DNA from: Flavobacteriaceae bacterium
GTDB taxonomy: Bacteria > Bacteroidota > Bacteroidia > Flavobacteriales > Flavobacteriaceae
Length of the DNA stretch: 58,115 nucleotides
Assembly (NCBI GenBank): GCA_021648755.1
Contig: JAKISG010000014.1
Span: 1 to 58,115, forward strand
Direction of reading: 5' to 3'
Position numbers and translations under genes: made by a program. Shown here one piece after another: positions 56,156 through 58,115 of the stretch. Every line of letters begins with the position of its first letter. Positions within the stretch are counted from its first letter, which is position 1. Below the pieces are notes generated by a model that was not told the origin of the DNA, did not search any database, and saw nothing but the letters and a program-made list of their open reading frames with translations.

Positions 56156-56161
56156 TTTATA

Positions 56162-56254
56162 CTACTTTTTTATTGTTTGACATTTTTCTAAATTTTGTGA
56201 TTTACAAGATAAAAAACATACATAACTTAAAATTATGATAAATAAATGTTTCAT
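56162..56254 (-). CDS. Very short lipoprotein-like frame (30 residues)
   Basis: It starts MKHLFIIILSYVCFLSCKSQ, a lipoprotein signal with lipobox, and stops ten residues after the Cys. Its ATG overlaps the stop of the effector fragment (ATGA), the coupling expected of an effector-immunity pair. It is probably the 5' remnant of an immunity gene; a functional peptide is less likely. Confidence 0.4.
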   Translation of the reverse strand: MKHLFIIILSYVCFLSCKSQNLEKCQTIKK

Positions 56255-56400
56255 TTTTTTATTTCTATATAATTTGGTTTGTAAGATTGAATATGAAGGT
56301 GGTCATTATGATTATTATTCTTATCGCTCTTACAATGATTTAATATTTTAGTTTGCTTATCTTTTTTACCATAATACTGTGTCTTTTGACTACCTTTTGA
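56251..56400 (-). pseudogene. C-terminal fragment of a hydrolase-like effector
   Basis: These 49 codons before the stop run directly on, in frame, after the stop of the upstream lipoprotein gene. They contain KTQYYGKKDKQTKILNHCK and end with NDHLHIQSYKPNYIEIKK. The HNDHLH type of motif is the metal-ligand end of M15-like or related peptidoglycan peptidases. The catalytic remainder is gone. The stop overlaps the start of a lipoprotein-like frame by ATGA. The fragment begins at an 11-bp tandem duplication. Confidence 0.5.
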
Positions 56401-56404
56401 CTAC
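56383..56404. repeat. 11-bp tandem duplication at a gene-fragment junction
   Basis: The unit cttttgactac occurs twice without a gap. The second copy holds the stop codon of the lipoprotein gene at 56401-57009, and the hydrolase fragment begins at the first. This marks a likely rearrangement point. Confidence 0.8.
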
Positions 56405-57009
56405 CTACCTTTTAAAGACAGTTTCACAAACTTTGATATTGATTCTTTAACTAATAGATTAAGTGTATCTTTATTATTTTTAAAAAGATTATCTATAATT
56501 TTTTTTTTATCTAAACTATTTTCAAAATATTTTGGTATTTCAATATTGTAACTTTGAATATTACCATCCCATAAAATTGTTTTCAAAATATCTGGTTCCT
56601 CACCATCACAACTCTCAACTATAGAAAAAATTAAACTTTCACTTAGACTATTTCCTATTTTTATCTTACCAATATTTTCTTTTGTCAATTTCACGTCACA
56701 CAAAATACTTGGGTTATAGAATTCCATTTTATCAAAAACAGTACCTTTATCAAGTATCACAATATCTATATTTTTCTCATATCCAAAACTCCCAAATTCC
56801 CCTTTTTGATTTATAAGAAATATAGCCAATAATTTTTTTCTATTAAGCGTTAGGTCTAAAGTATTGAATAAATCATCTTTATTATACTTAAATATTTCTT
56901 GGCTAGGTTCTTTTTGTTTTACAATAATTTCATTTTTAATACTCTTTTTATTACAAGAATAAATAAAAATTAAACTAACGAGTAGTCCCAAAAGACTCAA
57001 ATCCTTCAT
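56401..57009 (-). CDS. Lipoprotein, orphan immunity candidate
   Basis: The start at 57009 (MKDLSLLGLLVSLIFIYSC) gives 202 residues with a lipoprotein signal and Cys19; ATGs 15 to 21 bases upstream are possible. The mature part is Lys/Ile-rich with no known motif. The gene start overlaps the end of an amidase-like fragment by 35 bases. An effector gene directly upstream with a periplasmic lipoprotein downstream is the standard layout for cell-wall-targeting effectors, so I infer an immunity role. It ends at the 11-bp duplication. Confidence 0.6.
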   Translation of the reverse strand: MKDLSLLGLLVSLIFIYSCNKKSIKNEIIVKQKEPSQEIFKYNKDDLFNTLDLTLNRKKLLAIFLINQKGEFGSFGYEKNIDIVILDKGTVFDKMEFYNPSILCDVKLTKENIGKIKIGNSLSESLIFSIVESCDGEEPDILKTILWDGNIQSYNIEIPKYFENSLDKKKIIDNLFKNNKDTLNLLVKESISKFVKLSLKGR

Positions 57010-57217
57010 TTGATACTTTAACTTCATCATATATATAATCTTTTTTTAAAGGTTTATAATTACTAGGTATTCTTATATAATCTACAACAGATTTTTTATA
57101 TCTACCAATACAAACTTTTCCTTTTGTTTTTTTATCTCCTCCTGTTTGGTTACCTCCTAAAAGATAATAATATTTTTTATCGACTTTTACAATAAACCCA
57201 GTTTCTGCAATTTGTTC
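56975..57217 (-). pseudogene. C-terminal fragment of an amidase-like (TIGR02594/CHAP-type) effector
   Basis: The frame has 80 codons after an in-frame stop at 57218 and no start. It reads AETGFIVKVDKKYYYLLGGN, QTGGDKKTKGKVCIGRYKK and YIRIPSNYKPLKK. The hydrophobic strand followed by YLLGGNQ and a later basic strand matches the end of TIGR02594-type NlpC/P60-like amidases, where GGNQ is conserved. The catalytic Cys and His would lie in the lost N-terminal part. It overlaps the start of the following lipoprotein gene by 35 bases. Confidence 0.5.
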
Positions 57218-57228
57218 TTATTTGGGTT

Positions 57229-57861
57229 TTACCATTTTACAGGAATACTTATAACCTCAAAGTCAATGTTTATATGCTGTTTTTTAACTGTATTCTTACC
57301 AAACACACCAAGTTCTTCTTCACGTATTTTTCCATAATCTTTTATGAAGTTAATTTTAATAGTATCTTTCTCTAGCAAATACTTAACTAATTTATAATGT
57401 TTTTTCTTAAATTCTTTTAGAGAACCTACAACTAAAGTGTCTTGGTTAAGAGAATGCATTTTATCAGTATATTTTTTAAAATATAATCTTGAAAACTTTG
57501 TTGTATCAACAAAATTTCTTGAATACACTATATATTCTTTAGAATTATATCTTTTAATATACTTATATTTTGAAATTCCTTTTTTAATTAATTTATCATC
57601 TTTTTTAAGATATAAAGTCGAAGAAGTTCCCTTAAGATTATCTTTACTATATTCATACTTATAAGATCCAAATATTCTTTCTTTAAATGATGTATTGGTT
57701 ATTTTAACCTTAATTGGAAAACTAATAACCCAAATAGTATTTGTGTCATTTCTTAGTCTTAAAATAACTGGTAAATTAGTGTCAACTTGCTCTACTTTTA
57801 TTTTTTCGGTACTTTGACAAGCAACCAAAAATAAAATAATAATAATCATTATTTTTTTCAT
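57229..57861 (-). CDS. Lipoprotein, orphan immunity candidate
   Basis: The start at 57861 (MKKIMIIIILFLVACQSTEK) gives 210 residues with a lipoprotein signal and Cys15; ATGs upstream would overlap the preceding gene. The mature part has many Lys/Tyr and beta strands and no motif I know. It starts 10 bases after the stop of the partial gene at the window end and is followed by an amidase fragment. By context it is likely an immunity protein, either of the upstream partial gene or orphan. Confidence 0.6.
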   Translation of the reverse strand: MKKIMIIIILFLVACQSTEKIKVEQVDTNLPVILRLRNDTNTIWVISFPIKVKITNTSFKERIFGSYKYEYSKDNLKGTSSTLYLKKDDKLIKKGISKYKYIKRYNSKEYIVYSRNFVDTTKFSRLYFKKYTDKMHSLNQDTLVVGSLKEFKKKHYKLVKYLLEKDTIKINFIKDYGKIREEELGVFGKNTVKKQHINIDFEVISIPVKW

Positions 57862-57871
57862 AATTTGTATT

Positions 57872-58115
57872 TTACTCATCAAAAATAATAGTTTCAAGAA
57901 TTTCTATTGGAATTTTTCGATTCTTATTTCTATGTTCTCTATATAAAACATAAACATCCTTATCATCATATGATTGAGATTCAAACTCTCTTAATTCCTC
58001 CAACGTCTTAAACTCACCTTGCAGTAATTTATTGACTGTTTCTTTAGAAATTTCTGCTAATCTAAAACCATCACTATCACCATAAACTCTTACAAATTTT
58101 TCGATTTCTTTAAGT
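57872..58115 (-). CDS. Partial protein at window end (5' part outside)
   Basis: The frame is open to the window end and gives the last 80 residues of a protein. It includes KFVRVYGDSDGFRLAEISKE, YDDKDVYVLYREHRNKN and ends IPIEILETIIFDE. I do not recognise the family. It may be the C-terminus of an effector whose immunity is the following lipoprotein gene, given the spacing of 10 bases. Confidence 0.5.
   Translation of the reverse strand, partial: LKEIEKFVRVYGDSDGFRLAEISKETVNKLLQGEFKTLEELREFESQSYDDKDVYVLYREHRNKNRKIPIEILETIIFDE

Noticed and set aside
1..58115. CRISPR arrays, insertion sequences, prophage, tRNA and rRNA genes
   Set aside because: No regularly spaced repeats, transposase, integrase or rRNA sequence noticed; tRNAs were sought only by eye, so a scan with a tRNA finder would be decisive.

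Overview
The window looks like a chromosomal segment of a low-GC member of the Flavobacteriaceae (Bacteroidetes). The base composition is strongly AT-rich, and starts rarely have Shine-Dalgarno sequences. Several intergenic regions carry Bacteroidetes promoters (TTTG, a 19-bp gap, then TAnnTTTG). The gene content includes gliding motility genes (gldF, gldG, gldB, gldC), proteins with type IX secretion (T9SS) C-terminal sorting domains, a long-form PurL, MiaE and several families largely confined to this phylum (DUF3810, DUF3098, DUF5606). The genus cannot be fixed from the sequence alone.

Layout. (1) 1-8616: the tail of a type VI secretion (T6SS, subtype iii) VgrG spike gene, then a co-directional cargo cluster. 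It holds a 320-aa unknown, a PAAR-like protein with a zinc-phospholipase-C-like C-terminus (probable effector), a membrane-anchored probable immunity protein with a truncated duplicate, a 1011-aa coiled-coil protein and a lipoprotein that appears frameshifted near its end. A 28-bp perfect palindrome closes the cluster. (2) 8643-17719: a T9SS cargo protein, gldF-gldG, dnaN, rarA and clpC. (3) 17827-23433: a NarL-type two-component system and a divergent set of secreted T9SS proteins (acidic-repeat protein, fibre-like protein, metalloprotease). A 7-2-7 inverted repeat lies in the divergent control region and a related copy precedes the fibre gene, so this looks like a small regulon. (4) 23641-53422: housekeeping genes. 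These are purL/miaE/recF, a TPR protein, ribH, mutL, a rhomboid protease, an ECF sigma factor, nadE/gldB/gldC, dnaB, truB/uppP/DUF3098/ftsX, mce/mazG/DUF5606/def/ruvX, dapD, an envelope glycan cluster (three glycosyltransferases and a phosphoethanolamine-transferase-like sulfatase), fumC and guaD. (5) 53427-58115: a CZB-domain protein, then a minus-strand array in which lipoprotein genes alternate with C-terminal scraps of peptidoglycan-hydrolase-like effectors.

Regions 1 and 5 are the accessory parts. Region 5 reads like an orphan-immunity array left after effector genes were lost: it has several lipoproteins, an A8-tract frameshift, an 11-bp tandem duplication, an ATGA stop/start overlap between an effector scrap and a lipoprotein start, and a hybrid reading frame. 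Together with the effector/immunity pair in region 1 it is the best place to look for undescribed biology.

No rRNA, tRNA, insertion sequence, integrase, phage or CRISPR array was recognised. The tRNA and small-RNA search was by eye only.
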